From NCBI RefSeq assembly GCF_018881815.1, contig NZ_JACVPP010000001.1:62001-126000 (forward strand): a stretch of DNA of 64,000 nucleotides, given 5' to 3'. How positions within the stretch are numbered: position 1 is the first letter of the stretch; each line of letters opens with the position of its first letter. The stretch comes from Polynucleobacter sp. MWH-HuK1. GTDB taxonomy: Bacteria; Pseudomonadota; Gammaproteobacteria; Burkholderiales; Burkholderiaceae. Below are positions 1-9,783 of this stretch, one piece after another. The translations under genes were made by a program, and so were the position numbers. The notes below the pieces were generated by a model. It worked only from the letters and a program-made list of their open reading frames with translations. It was not told where the DNA came from and ran no database searches.

Positions 1-496
1 AGAGATTATTTGAGAGAAGGCGATTGCCCAAGCCCTGCAAAATACTCGCACCCTCTATTACATCAATAGTATTTCCTGATAAAAATTTCAGGTATTCGCT
101 AACCCTATATTCCTTGGTTGCCGGAAAGAAGCGCTTTTGCATTTGAAATATCAATCTGGGATTACAAGCATAGGCTGGCAAAGCGAATAAATCGTATTGC
201 CAATTCGTATGAGCAATATAAATTGCTTTGTACTTTTGACAATGGCTTAGTAAAAGAAACCAGGAGATGAGTAAGGCTTTGATTCTTTGCGCTAAGGGCC
301 CAGTTAAAAGTGCTTGTTCTGGCACTGCAATTACCTTATCAGCAACCTTAAGACTCTCCAATAATCCAGAGATTGATTGCCCCACTACCCAATCGACCAG
401 AACATTTGGATTGCTGAGCTTAAACCTTTCCACGGCTACAGCAGCCTGGATAACATCCCCAATGGCACCCAGCTTAATGAATAGGATTCGACTCAT
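1..496 (-). CDS. Heptosyltransferase-family glycosyltransferase (GT9), 3' part outside window
   Basis: Partial gene: the ATG is at 496 and the reading frame stays open to the left edge, giving 165 codons. The N-terminus reads MSRILFIKLGAIGDVIQAA, the typical first beta strand and glycine loop of GT-B enzymes of family GT9, which transfer heptose or related sugars to LPS core. It lies seven bases after the stop of another GT9 gene and is probably co-transcribed with it. The acceptor and donor sugar cannot be told from this half, and the catalytic C-terminal half is missing. Confidence 0.85.
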   Translation of the reverse strand, partial: MSRILFIKLGAIGDVIQAAVAVERFKLSNPNVLVDWVVGQSISGLLESLKVADKVIAVPEQALLTGPLAQRIKALLISWFLLLSHCQKYKAIYIAHTNWQYDLFALPAYACNPRLIFQMQKRFFPATKEYRVSEYLKFLSGNTIDVIEGASILQGLGNRLLSNNL

Positions 497-503
497 GATC
501 AGC

Positions 504-1667
504 CTAGACCTCGAAAACTACCTGGAGTTGATGAATCAACATCTGCGGGGAAATTCCATTAACACATGCTCTTTGTGCGCAAGGATTACTATGACAAGGG
601 GAACAAGTGACTTTATTTTCAAGCAAGCGAACTGATTTTCCTAGAGGATGCCAGCGTTCGATTTTACTGAGCCCATTGGTTACCACTATAGTTGGTCTGA
701 CATAAGAACCTGCAATATGCCCTGCTAAAGAATCAACACAAAAAACGGCTTTTGCTTTAGAAATCAACTTGCAAAAATCATCAAAACTGAGATGGCCAAC
801 TAAATTTTTGACTTTTTCAGGATTATTTATACGATTAATTAGTACTGAGGCTTGATTTGCTTCACGCTCCCCATGACCCGTAATCAAAACATTGATTGAA
901 TATTGATCAAGCGCATCAATAACTTGAACCCAAGAGTCCAAAGACCACTCTTTAGCGGGATTGCCAGATCCTGGATGAATCACGACATAAGTCTCGTTTA
1001 AATCCAATCCAAAAGTTATCTGCTCATTACCATTAACATTCCTTAACCAAGGCTGGTAATCGGCTACTTTTTTGACTGCACCTAACCAAGGAATAAATAA
1101 TCCGGCCTGTAGCTGTACCTCATGAAATGTTGGCTCTTTTTGACTGCTAGCTTCATTTATCAATAGTGGGCCACCCCCAGCACTTACATATCCTATAAGC
1201 GGACAATTAAAACTCTTGAATAATGGAATAAAAGATGGTTCGTATGAATTGAGAAAAAAGATTGCATCATAAGCATTTTCTTTCAACTGAGGCATAACTT
1301 TTTTTACATGACTCTTAAATTGGCGCTTTTTCTCTGATATCGCTAATTTGCTGCGATTAGCCTGCCAATGACTGATGTAATAAGACCGATCTATACCAGG
1401 ATGGTCTTTGAGAATAGGAGCAGACCAATCTCCTGCTAAAAAATCGATTCTACATTCTGGGTATTTTTGCTTTAGTTCTCGGATTAATGCCATGCTAATC
1501 ACCACATCGCCAAGATGCGCAGGATTAACTAATAGAATGCGATTTAACTGTCGTGGTATTTTCTGCTTAGGCCTAATTGTTTTTGCGTATACCCAAAATA
1601 GAATATCATTTAGCGCCAATTGAGCTATAGCAAACGGATTGCGACGATGGTAGCGAGTAAAGATCAT
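504..1667 (-). CDS. Heptosyltransferase-like glycosyltransferase (GT9)
   Basis: 387 residues, normal for GT9. After about 40 residues comes ILLVNPAHLGDVVISMALI, the GT9 N-terminal strand and loop. The C-terminal domain shows VVIHPGSGNPAKEWSLDSW (about residue 230), the nucleotide-sugar site, and CVDSLAGHIAGS, the GT9 motif in which the Asp-Ser usually reads DTG. A Cys cluster near the end (CSPCHSNPCAQRAC) is common in this family. It overlaps the upstream GT4 gene by four bases, so translation is probably coupled. The role is LPS core or O-chain assembly in the cytoplasm; the exact sugar is unknown. Confidence 0.88.
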   Translation of the reverse strand: MIFTRYHRRNPFAIAQLALNDILFWVYAKTIRPKQKIPRQLNRILLVNPAHLGDVVISMALIRELKQKYPECRIDFLAGDWSAPILKDHPGIDRSYYISHWQANRSKLAISEKKRQFKSHVKKVMPQLKENAYDAIFFLNSYEPSFIPLFKSFNCPLIGYVSAGGGPLLINEASSQKEPTFHEVQLQAGLFIPWLGAVKKVADYQPWLRNVNGNEQITFGLDLNETYVVIHPGSGNPAKEWSLDSWVQVIDALDQYSINVLITGHGEREANQASVLINRINNPEKVKNLVGHLSFDDFCKLISKAKAVFCVDSLAGHIAGSYVRPTIVVTNGLSKIERWHPLGKSVRLLENKVTCSPCHSNPCAQRACVNGISPQMLIHQLQVVFEV

Positions 1668-2857
1668 GGATTCTTTCTTGCATTCATCTGAAGATGTAGA
1701 TCAATAAAAGCGTTTACAAAATGTTTAATGTCACCAAGTTTTGCCCTCTCCATCAACAATTCTCGCACTTGCGGGTCAACTGAATTTTCAACGATGAAGG
1801 TAATAACTGACTTCATGACTGTAATATTTCCTTCAGGAAAGCAGCACCCCAGATTACCTATCACCACTGGAATAGCACCCGATAGGCTGCCCGCAACCGG
1901 AGTACCACAGGCCATCGCTTCTACAAGCACTCTGCCATACTGCTCTTTCCAGAAGTAATCAGTATGTGACGGTAGAACTAGAACATCAAAAGATGCATAC
2001 AGTTTGGCTAATTCATCTCTTGATTTAGGGGACACAAACTCCACACGATCATGCAGATCAAGTTTCGCAACTAAATGTCGGATTCCCTCTTCTTCTGGAC
2101 CGCTACCAACTAATATTAAGCGATAACTGGGGTCCAGTTGACTTAATAGTTGAATTAGATCCGGAACACCTTTCTCAGAAATAAATCTACCAACGTATCC
2201 AATGATTTTGCTACTAGCGTCTGATTTTTGATCTTTTGTCATCTGTTGGAATGGCGCTAGATCTAATCCCCACCACTGGATGCCCACTATTGGTCTCCAA
2301 CCAAACTGATGCACTACATCCATACTTTCTTGATAACAAGCAAGCCCGCCATGGACTAATCTAGATCTTAATGGCTGCAATAGCGCATCAGCTAGCAAAT
2401 AGCGAATACTCTTGCGAATAAATACCCAGATATTCTTAAGGGAAAAGTTCTCCAGCAAGAATCTTACTGGCGGGGTCTGAACAATATTTTCAAAACTATA
2501 GAACAGTACAGTCGCTTTATTCTTTGCCAAATAATTAGCTAATCCCATATTCAAGGTATTGATGGAAAAGGCCTCATCTAAAACAATAATGCAGTCGGGT
2601 TTAAATTCACTAATACATTTTTTAAACTGAGACACTGGACCCCATTTTTTTCTAAATGAGTAAGTTTCAATTCGTCTAAAGCTTATTTTTTCAGAATAGG
2701 CTGCTGTATTTTGAGAGCCTGCATAAATGGCCTCAGAATCAAAATCTTTTGGGCCGACGATACATAGATGACTAATGCGCGTATCAGCTGCAAAAGCCCG
2801 TATCAAGTAATCAGAGTAAGGGATATAAATATCGTGCCAGTAAAGCAATACCTTCAT
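1664..2857 (-). CDS. Glycosyltransferase family 4
   Basis: 397-residue GT-B enzyme. The C-terminal half shows GYVGRFISEKGVPDLIQLL, then LVGSGPEEEGIRHL, then the retaining E-x7-E motif within EQYGRVLVEAMACGTPV, the donor-phosphate-binding signature of GT4. The N-terminal half is less conserved, as expected for the acceptor domain. It overlaps the following GT9 gene by four bases and lies six bases after the preceding GT4 gene, so it sits inside one minus-strand glycan operon. The sugar specificity cannot be predicted. Confidence 0.9.
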   Translation of the reverse strand: MKVLLYWHDIYIPYSDYLIRAFAADTRISHLCIVGPKDFDSEAIYAGSQNTAAYSEKISFRRIETYSFRKKWGPVSQFKKCISEFKPDCIIVLDEAFSINTLNMGLANYLAKNKATVLFYSFENIVQTPPVRFLLENFSLKNIWVFIRKSIRYLLADALLQPLRSRLVHGGLACYQESMDVVHQFGWRPIVGIQWWGLDLAPFQQMTKDQKSDASSKIIGYVGRFISEKGVPDLIQLLSQLDPSYRLILVGSGPEEEGIRHLVAKLDLHDRVEFVSPKSRDELAKLYASFDVLVLPSHTDYFWKEQYGRVLVEAMACGTPVAGSLSGAIPVVIGNLGCCFPEGNITVMKSVITFIVENSVDPQVRELLMERAKLGDIKHFVNAFIDLHLQMNARKNP

Positions 2858-2863
2858 GGTTAA

Positions 2864-3880
2864 TTATTCCGCGCCTGCCGAGTCTTTAGATAATGAGCCA
2901 TTATCAACCAGCGGTTTTAATTGCCCCAGAACAGAGGTCCAGGAGTAATTTTCTGCTTGTTGGCGCGCTGAGATAGCCATCTTCTGACGCTGCTCTGGAT
3001 TCTCAATCAAATAATTTACTTTTTTCTCAATATCCACTTTGGTGCGCAGAATAAATAAACCAGTCTTTCCATCCTGAAGGTAATCTTCAATCCCACCTAC
3101 TTGTGTGGCAACTAATGGCAAACCACATGCCATAGCCTCAATGCCTACCAAACCAAATGCCTCATAAAAAGTCGGCAGAATAAAAGCGTCGGCACTCTGA
3201 AATAGCTTAATTAAATCTGGGCCTGATTTAGCCGGCAAAAATTGAACTGCATGCTCTACGCCAATTGATGCTGCATATCTTTTAATTACTGCATAGTCGT
3301 CACGACCAACAATACGGTATTGAATTGACCTATCTTTAGTAATCATTTCTTTAATAGCATCCAGAACTAAAAAACAGCCCTTACGCTCAACTTCATTAGT
3401 TACTGTGAGCAAGACAAATGTCTTCTTATCAATTGATTCTGTCGCTCGCAACTCTTGTCGCAAATCAACAGCTAATGGATGGAAGAGATTTGTATCTACA
3501 CCATGTGGCAAAACTACGATTTTTTTAGGGCTCACGCCATAGTACATTTCCAACTCTCGCCCAGTTCGCGTGGAGGGCGCTAAGACCATCTGAGAGCCAT
3601 ATTTAAAAAAGTACCACTCTGAAAGAGATATTAAATAATTAAAGGGGTTAAATATCCACTTCCATGATCCATATTTTGCCGATACAAATAAAGATGCTAG
3701 ATGACAACTCCCAGCAAATCCAAAACTTATTTTCCATGGGCCAGCTCCTGGCGCAGCAAATACCAAGGAATCTTCGAGCCTATTCTGGCGAATGGCCCTA
3801 CCAACCTTATTAATCCATGAGATAGTATTAAAGAAGGGGAATCTTCTAAACAGAGGCGGCCTTTGTTGCAGATAAATCAC
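2864..3880 (-). CDS. Glycosyltransferase family 4 with displaced start
   Basis: 338 residues if the GTG at 3880 is the start. The C-terminal donor-binding domain is complete: LLTVTNEVERKGCFLVLDAI, then EAFGLVGIEAMACGLPLVA with the E-x7-E motif and VGGIEDYL. From this start the protein lacks the first Rossmann strand and the glycine loop that GT4 enzymes need. Both are present in the same frame further upstream, up to 4060, where no ATG, GTG or TTG codon exists. The gene is either begun from a rare ATT/ATC codon or is N-terminally damaged. It sits between the flippase and the next GT4 gene in the glycan operon. Confidence 0.8.
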   Translation of the reverse strand: MIYLQQRPPLFRRFPFFNTISWINKVGRAIRQNRLEDSLVFAAPGAGPWKISFGFAGSCHLASLFVSAKYGSWKWIFNPFNYLISLSEWYFFKYGSQMVLAPSTRTGRELEMYYGVSPKKIVVLPHGVDTNLFHPLAVDLRQELRATESIDKKTFVLLTVTNEVERKGCFLVLDAIKEMITKDRSIQYRIVGRDDYAVIKRYAASIGVEHAVQFLPAKSGPDLIKLFQSADAFILPTFYEAFGLVGIEAMACGLPLVATQVGGIEDYLQDGKTGLFILRTKVDIEKKVNYLIENPEQRQKMAISARQQAENYSWTSVLGQLKPLVDNGSLSKDSAGAE

Positions 3881-4060
3881 TCGGGCACAGCAAGATGCTA
3901 ACTCAGGATCAACCGCTTGGCAGATCAGAATAACTGAATATCCTGATTTAGATAAATACAGTAGAAATTCAGAGAATACCTTCTCTATCCCACCTAAAAA
4001 ATGGAGTTTAGGAATAGCTAAAATGATGGGTTTTAGTTTGTGTGAGTTAATAAAGTTTTT
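3881..4060 (-). other. In-frame N-terminal extension of the GT4 gene without a standard start
   Basis: Reading the frame of the 2864-3880 gene upstream gives a stop-free stretch back to a TAG at 4061-4063. It encodes a clear GT4 N-terminus: IILAIPKLHFLGGIEKVFS, then a helix and SGYSVILICQ. These are the first beta strand, the GG loop and the second strand of the fold. Only ATC (4025-4027) and ATT (4022-4024, 4049-4051) could act as starts near the expected position. The stretch overlaps the flippase stop at 4033-4035, so coupled reinitiation is possible. Confidence 0.7.
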
Positions 4061-5370
4061 CTAACGTAGAAAAAATTAAACACCAGGAATAGTAGATTTC
4101 CAATCAAAAAACTAACCCATATGCCAATCATTTTCATCGGAGCATATAACAATGAAATACCCAGGAATTTGATGGCTCCACAAATGCCCAATGCCCATAT
4201 AACAGGAACATATACTTTATTGGACTGATAAAACAACTGAAACAAGGTATTCATAGCAGTCACTGTAAAGACTGCGCCGATTAATAAGTAGAGAGATCGA
4301 TCCTGTACAAGTTGACCGCTCCATAGTTTAGTCATCTGCTCTCCACATAGAATCAAAAATATGGAGTAGGTGAACCCAATCGACAGTACCACTAGTAACT
4401 TGACATTACTTTTTTGCTTTAACCAATCACGGTCTTCGGCGCTATTTTGGTGGATTCGTTTGGCATAATGCCCTAAAAATGGAATCGTACTTGCCGCTGT
4501 AAATGCTATTGCAATATTGACGTAGCGCTGCAAGATAGCGGTAGTACCGATAGTGGTATCGTCAGCAAAAAATCCCACATAGATCAACTCGCTGCCGGAG
4601 AAAATCATGGCTCCCAACTGAATAGCCCACAAGGGCAGTCCAGCCTTAAAGAGTGGTAGAAATTGATTCCAATGGTGTTGAATATTGCCAAACACACTAG
4701 CTATAAAAACGCCCATTGCCAATTGTCTGGATTGCAGCAGCAAATATAGACCCGCCAGAGAGTAAAGGGCATACGGCGCAAAAAATATAGCAGTGGCCAG
4801 ATTGAGGTCGGCCTGCAAAATATAGATAAGTGCAACAGCAAAGAGTTGCAAAGCATTTCTGCAAAAGTCTAATAGTGCAACTTGATCTTCCTTTAGAAAT
4901 GCTAATAGCGCATTTGCTGAAATAGTCCCCAATAATGATAAAAGAGAAATCATTACCACTAACGCAAAAAGACCGTAAGGAGCTTTGATTGCTTTTAAGC
5001 CTTCGATACCAATTGACAGAAATAACAGTGCCAACAAGCCAAGACCAATAATTGCCAATAATCCTTGAAGTACCGAGAAAATCAGTTGATTCTGTGTTTC
5101 ACTTGAATCGTCTTCTTGGCTTGCGCCCAATTTCCCCAACTCAATTCTCATAGCAGATATAACGCCAAAGTCTTGCGAGGTAATCAGTGTTGCAATGGAA
5201 AGCAGCCAGGACCACATACCAAACTGACTTTTATCTAAAGTTCTACTGAGTACGTAAACAGCCGCAACTGATCCCACAATACCCATTGCCCTGATTGCCA
5301 CATTGGCAGCAGAAACTAAAAATAGTTTGTGGGTTTTATTTTGAGGAGCTAACCTCTTAATTAAGCTCAT
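4033..5370 (-). CDS. Wzx-like polysaccharide flippase (MOP superfamily)
   Basis: 445 residues, almost entirely hydrophobic helices, with about 12 to 14 predicted membrane spans. The N-terminal region VSAANVAIRAMGIVGSVAAV is followed by a short loop and LSRTLDKSQFGMWSWLLS, the pattern of O-antigen and exopolysaccharide flippases of the MATE/MOP superfamily. Expected role: moving undecaprenyl-linked sugar units across the inner membrane. It sits between galE and a GT4 gene in the minus-strand glycan operon, which fits. No transport specificity can be read from the sequence. Confidence 0.85.
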   Translation of the reverse strand: MSLIKRLAPQNKTHKLFLVSAANVAIRAMGIVGSVAAVYVLSRTLDKSQFGMWSWLLSIATLITSQDFGVISAMRIELGKLGASQEDDSSETQNQLIFSVLQGLLAIIGLGLLALLFLSIGIEGLKAIKAPYGLFALVVMISLLSLLGTISANALLAFLKEDQVALLDFCRNALQLFAVALIYILQADLNLATAIFFAPYALYSLAGLYLLLQSRQLAMGVFIASVFGNIQHHWNQFLPLFKAGLPLWAIQLGAMIFSGSELIYVGFFADDTTIGTTAILQRYVNIAIAFTAASTIPFLGHYAKRIHQNSAEDRDWLKQKSNVKLLVVLSIGFTYSIFLILCGEQMTKLWSGQLVQDRSLYLLIGAVFTVTAMNTLFQLFYQSNKVYVPVIWALGICGAIKFLGISLLYAPMKMIGIWVSFLIGNLLFLVFNFFYVRKTLLTHTN

Positions 5371-5413
5371 GGTGGCTATAGCTTATGAATGTACTTATTT
5401 AGCGTTATCAGTA

Positions 5414-6424
5414 TTACCGCTCAGTTTTAACAGTGGTTTGTTGCCACTTCCAAGTACTCGCAGCGATCTCATCTAAGGATCGCTTAGCAGCCCAATTCAA
5501 AAGCGCCTTTGCACGCTCTGGCTGGGCATAGTAAACCGGTAAGTCACCAGTGCGTCTTGCAGCAAAAGCCTTCGGGATCTCTCGACCAATCACTTTCTCA
5601 AAAGCACCCACCAAGTCGAGTACGCTCACTGGAATACCCGTTCCCAAATTAATCGCATGCCAGCCGGGATGGTTTTCAAGGTAGGTCAAGGCAGCCATAT
5701 GCCCTTCAGCCAAATCCATCACATGGATGTAATCACGCTCACCAGTGCCATCCTTTGTATCGTAGTCATTGCCAAAGACATTGAGCTTGGGCAAGTGGCC
5801 TGTAGCTACCCTGGCTACAAAGGGCATCAAGTTATTCGGAATGCCGGATGGATTTTCACCAATGAGCCCTGACTCATGCGCACCTACCGGATTGAAATAA
5901 CGCAAACACGCTACCTTCCACTGCGGATCTGAAATCGATACATCATGCAAAATCTCTTCAACCTGCAGCTTAGTCCAACCATAAGGATTCATTGGCTTTG
6001 TTGGATGCTTTTCATCGTACGGTAAGTATTGAGGATCGCCATATACAGTTGCGCTAGAACTAAAGACAAAGGTTTTGATGCCCACTGCTTTCATTGCCTG
6101 AAGAACGCTGATGGAGCCTTGCACGTTATTAGCGTAATACTTCAGGGGATTTTCTACCGATTCTCCCACTGCCTTTAAGCCGGCAAAATGAATCACTGCT
6201 TCAATCTGATAATCCCGTAGCGCTTTTTCTACTGCAGCAGCATCAAGAACATCTGCCTCAACATAAGGAAGTGCTTTACCTAAAATCGACTGCAGTCTAT
6301 CTAAAACGCTTTTTTGACTATTACAGAAATTATCCAAAATGACCACGTTGTGGCCAGCCTGCGACAGTACTACAGTAGTATGACTGCCGATATAACCTGC
6401 GCCACCAGTAAGCAATATATTCAT
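5414..6424 (-). CDS. galE: UDP-glucose 4-epimerase
   Basis: 336 residues, the usual GalE length. An NAD-binding Rossmann motif GGAGYIGSHT lies at residues 7-16. SSSATVYG and the YGWTK catalytic Tyr-Lys pair lie near residues 123-152, and the conserved NPVGAHESG and GTGERDYIHVMDLA follow. It interconverts UDP-glucose and UDP-galactose and so supplies UDP-Gal to the LPS assembly line. It lies 11 bases after the O-antigen ligase gene and upstream of the flippase, in one operon. Confidence 0.96.
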   Translation of the reverse strand: MNILLTGGAGYIGSHTTVVLSQAGHNVVILDNFCNSQKSVLDRLQSILGKALPYVEADVLDAAAVEKALRDYQIEAVIHFAGLKAVGESVENPLKYYANNVQGSISVLQAMKAVGIKTFVFSSSATVYGDPQYLPYDEKHPTKPMNPYGWTKLQVEEILHDVSISDPQWKVACLRYFNPVGAHESGLIGENPSGIPNNLMPFVARVATGHLPKLNVFGNDYDTKDGTGERDYIHVMDLAEGHMAALTYLENHPGWHAINLGTGIPVSVLDLVGAFEKVIGREIPKAFAARRTGDLPVYYAQPERAKALLNWAAKRSLDEIAASTWKWQQTTVKTER

Positions 6425-6435
6425 TTAAGCATTTC

Positions 6436-7887
6436 CTAACTCTGCGCTAGATGTTTATCTAGTTTTTTGTTGTGCCCAAGATCCATAGTCATACCAGCTA
6501 TAGCTACCACCATAAATACAGTTGCATTAATAAAGATCTCTGAGGAAAGCTCAGTGGTGATCATCAATAGGCCAATCGAACCAAGGCCCCATCGACCTAG
6601 ATAGGACCATGGAGTAATCACCTTTTTACTGTTATGCCAGGCTAATAGCAAAGCGCCTAGCAGCAAAGCTAGACCAGGAATGCCATAGCCTAAAGCAAAA
6701 TCCAGCCAACCACTATGAGTCATACTCAACCAAGAATCTGGCCATTTGGCTTTAGTGAGGTGGTCAAAAGATAAACTCATCAACCCATAGCCTTGTGGAT
6801 TTTCGATGAGCAACTTAGTGCCCACAATACCCCAAGCCACTCTCTCGTAGTTTGATAAGTTCACGGCCTTGCCGTATTCATTCATTGGGTAACCCTTACC
6901 CAAATGGTTTTGATATTTCCAATGATCAAACTTCTCTAACTGCACTGCTACCTTGGCATCAGCCACCATCATTTTCCATTGCGGATGCTTGTGTACTGAA
7001 GCCGCTACCATCGCAGCTAATATCAAAGAAATTGCAAAGAGTGCTGCAATTTGTTTGCGTGAGCCACTGCGTAATACCGATCTTCCTGCGATCGCAATTG
7101 CAATCACAATCAAAATGCCTGCATAAATCATGCCATTACGCACCGCCTGCAGATAAAAGGCGCAAAGTACAGCAATCATTGATAAGAGAAATACGCCATA
7201 TTTTTTGATGGTAAAAGTGTTTGTCAAAATCGCATTGGTAATCATGCCTAGCGCTACAGCGAATCCTGGCAAACAGAAGAAGACATACCAGGCCTTGGAC
7301 ATCCCAAAGCGACTGAGATGATAGTCTTCAGAAACCTCAAGGAATGGATTGAGTTCAATCTGATAATGCTTCGCCAAAATGGTCAGAGCATATTTAACGA
7401 AGAAAATAATGGTGGGCAGCATTAAACCCAAATACATGACCCCCCAACAAGACTGAGAGTTTTTGGATTGCTGGGTATCTGAGTAGACAACAGCACTACG
7501 CAGAGCCAAACCCAAACCTAGCGCAAACGGAAAGCATAAGATGATTCTTTTCCAGTAGCGGCTAAATTCTTGTAGCTGCAATTGCGGTTCAGCTCCGAGC
7601 CATAGCAGGTGTGCCGTAACCCATAAATATAAGAGCATAACCATGAGGACGGGTATGGCATTGACCTGCAGCACTGTAACGCCGCGCCTGAGCTCCAAAG
7701 CAATCACATACAAACCCAATAACCCTCCAAGCAGAAGGCAAGCATTTCTGACGAAGATCGTATTAGGCAACATCCATATGCCAAATAAAATGGCAAAGAG
7801 CCAACAAAGAGCAGCAATCAACATCGGCGGCAATGTCTCTGCCGTTGCCAGGACTGATTTGGTAGTTGATGAAAACGCTTTGATCAT
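6436..7887 (-). CDS. O-antigen ligase/polymerase family membrane protein
   Basis: 483 residues with about 11 or 12 hydrophobic helices. A large periplasmic loop near residues 310-400 carries NPQGYGL and THSGWLDFALGYGIPG, matching the Wzy_C/WaaL signature in which a His lies in the catalytic loop. The protein would either join finished O-chains from undecaprenyl diphosphate to lipid A core (WaaL) or polymerise repeat units (Wzy). Position beside msbA and galE favours WaaL, but sequence alone does not separate the two. Confidence 0.82.
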   Translation of the reverse strand: MIKAFSSTTKSVLATAETLPPMLIAALCWLFAILFGIWMLPNTIFVRNACLLLGGLLGLYVIALELRRGVTVLQVNAIPVLMVMLLYLWVTAHLLWLGAEPQLQLQEFSRYWKRIILCFPFALGLGLALRSAVVYSDTQQSKNSQSCWGVMYLGLMLPTIIFFVKYALTILAKHYQIELNPFLEVSEDYHLSRFGMSKAWYVFFCLPGFAVALGMITNAILTNTFTIKKYGVFLLSMIAVLCAFYLQAVRNGMIYAGILIVIAIAIAGRSVLRSGSRKQIAALFAISLILAAMVAASVHKHPQWKMMVADAKVAVQLEKFDHWKYQNHLGKGYPMNEYGKAVNLSNYERVAWGIVGTKLLIENPQGYGLMSLSFDHLTKAKWPDSWLSMTHSGWLDFALGYGIPGLALLLGALLLAWHNSKKVITPWSYLGRWGLGSIGLLMITTELSSEIFINATVFMVVAIAGMTMDLGHNKKLDKHLAQS

Positions 7888-7902
7888 TTAAGACGATATT
7901 GA

Positions 7903-9663
7903 TTAATTCTCTACAAACTGTAGTCGACGCAAGTGGGCATATAAGCTATCCCTAGCAATCAACTCTTGATGGGAACCGAGCTCTGCAATTCTTCCACAAT
8001 CTAACACTGCAATTCGATTGGCATGCTCAATAGTAGATAGGCGGTGAGCAATCACAATGGTCGTTCTGCCAGCCATAAGACGATCTATAGCAGCCCGTAC
8101 TTGACGCTCTGACTCAGAATCCAAAGCAGAAGTTGCTTCATCCAAGATCAGGATAGGGGCATTTTTATAAATTGCTCTTGCAATAGCCAGCCTTTGGCGC
8201 TGACCCCCAGAAAATTGATTGCCGTTGTCACCAATGACAGTATCGATGCCGTTTGGCAATTCCTGAATTAACTCTGCTAGGTTTGCAGCATCAAGCGCTT
8301 CCATCACCCTTTTCCGATCAATTTGATCGAGAGCAGAGCCATAGGCTACATTGACTGCAATTGAGTCATTAAACAAAATAATATCTTGGCCAACAAAAGA
8401 AATCTGTCTGCGCAGGTCTTTTAATCTTAAATTTTCTAGGCTGATGTTGTCTAAATAAATCTGTCCGGAACTTGGTCTAGAAAAACGGGGTAATAAATTT
8501 ACCAAGGTAGTTTTACCGGCACCAGATGGTCCAACAAGCGCAATCACCTCACCAGGTGCAATCGTTAAATTAATAGACTGCAATGCAGCCCTGCGCTCAC
8601 CTTCTTTTTCATAATGAAATGTGACATCCTCAAACTGAATTTTTCCTTTAGCCTTATCCAGAGCGACCTCTTGATCTTGCTTTTCTGGATCAGATTCAAG
8701 CTCCTGATCTAGCAGCATAAAGACCAACTCAGCAGCGGTAAAACCACGCTGCAAGGGTTGACCAATATCCGCCACGCGCTTGAGCGGAGAAATAATCAGC
8801 ATCATGGCGGTAATAAAAGCAGCAAACTCACCTACGGTGGTGCCCTGGCTGGCTGACTGCATCAAGGCAATCACCAACACTATTGATAACGCAGATGAGG
8901 CAACAAGCTGGGTAAGAGGTTGATTTAACCCACCAGCAACAGCTAACTTCATCGTAAAGTGATAAAGCTTTTTTGCGCGTTCCATAAATCGGCGCATCTC
9001 ATAGCTTTGACTACCATGTAATTTAACTAGCTTATGGCCTGCAGTAGACTCCTCAACCACGTATGACATGTCATTGGTAAAGTCCTGCTGTAAACGATTT
9101 AGCATGCGCAAACGCTTATTAATCTTATTGGAAATAAATGCCACGATAGGAAAAATACCCAACACAATTAATGTGAGGCTCCAGTTTAAATAAAGCAGGT
9201 ATCCCAATAAACCTACAACGGTTAAAACGTCGCGTAAAAAATTAATTGCCAGGCCACCCATCACGTTCAAGGCATTGCCAACCTCAAAAACAACAGCATT
9301 AATGAGCTTGGAGGCTGTGCTATTGAGAAACAATTCAGCCTTTGCATACATTAATCTTGAAAACATTTGCTGGCGCAAAGTAAATAAAACGCTACTAGTA
9401 ATTTTGGTGAGCAGATAATTAGAGGCAAATTGAGAAAGGCTTCTGACCATGGCCAACCCTACCAATAAAAATGGCACTACCCATAAGGTGCCATTTAACT
9501 TTCCTGTAAAACCGTCATCAAGCAAAGGCTTCATCAGGGCTGGCATGGACGTTTCTGATGCAGCTACGATGATCGTAGTCAATATGGCTAATGCGAAAAG
9601 CTTGTAGTGTGGCCGCAAATAACGCAGCAGGCGCAATAGAATTTGACGATCTTGATTATTCAT
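7903..9663 (-). CDS. msbA: Lipid A export ABC transporter (MsbA type)
   Basis: 586 residues: a six-helix membrane domain (about residues 15-310) fused to an ATPase domain. Walker A GPSGAGKTT, signature FSGGQRQRLAIARA and Walker B ILILDEATSALD are all intact, followed by the H-loop IVIAHRLSTI. The length and fused half-transporter layout are those of MsbA, which flips lipid A-core to the periplasmic face. It is the first gene of the minus-strand run ending at position 1. A divergent glycosyltransferase gene begins 120 bases upstream. Confidence 0.93.
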   Translation of the reverse strand: MNNQDRQILLRLLRYLRPHYKLFALAILTTIIVAASETSMPALMKPLLDDGFTGKLNGTLWVVPFLLVGLAMVRSLSQFASNYLLTKITSSVLFTLRQQMFSRLMYAKAELFLNSTASKLINAVVFEVGNALNVMGGLAINFLRDVLTVVGLLGYLLYLNWSLTLIVLGIFPIVAFISNKINKRLRMLNRLQQDFTNDMSYVVEESTAGHKLVKLHGSQSYEMRRFMERAKKLYHFTMKLAVAGGLNQPLTQLVASSALSIVLVIALMQSASQGTTVGEFAAFITAMMLIISPLKRVADIGQPLQRGFTAAELVFMLLDQELESDPEKQDQEVALDKAKGKIQFEDVTFHYEKEGERRAALQSINLTIAPGEVIALVGPSGAGKTTLVNLLPRFSRPSSGQIYLDNISLENLRLKDLRRQISFVGQDIILFNDSIAVNVAYGSALDQIDRKRVMEALDAANLAELIQELPNGIDTVIGDNGNQFSGGQRQRLAIARAIYKNAPILILDEATSALDSESERQVRAAIDRLMAGRTTIVIAHRLSTIEHANRIAVLDCGRIAELGSHQELIARDSLYAHLRRLQFVEN

Positions 9664-9783
9664 ATGATTTAAGTCGCCAAGCTCGATAGATTGGCATAAT
9701 AGCTTGATTTTAATCGATAAATTGCACTAAATTAAGCTAAATACCCTCAGCAAGCAGTACCTTCAATAAAAATCAGACACCCC

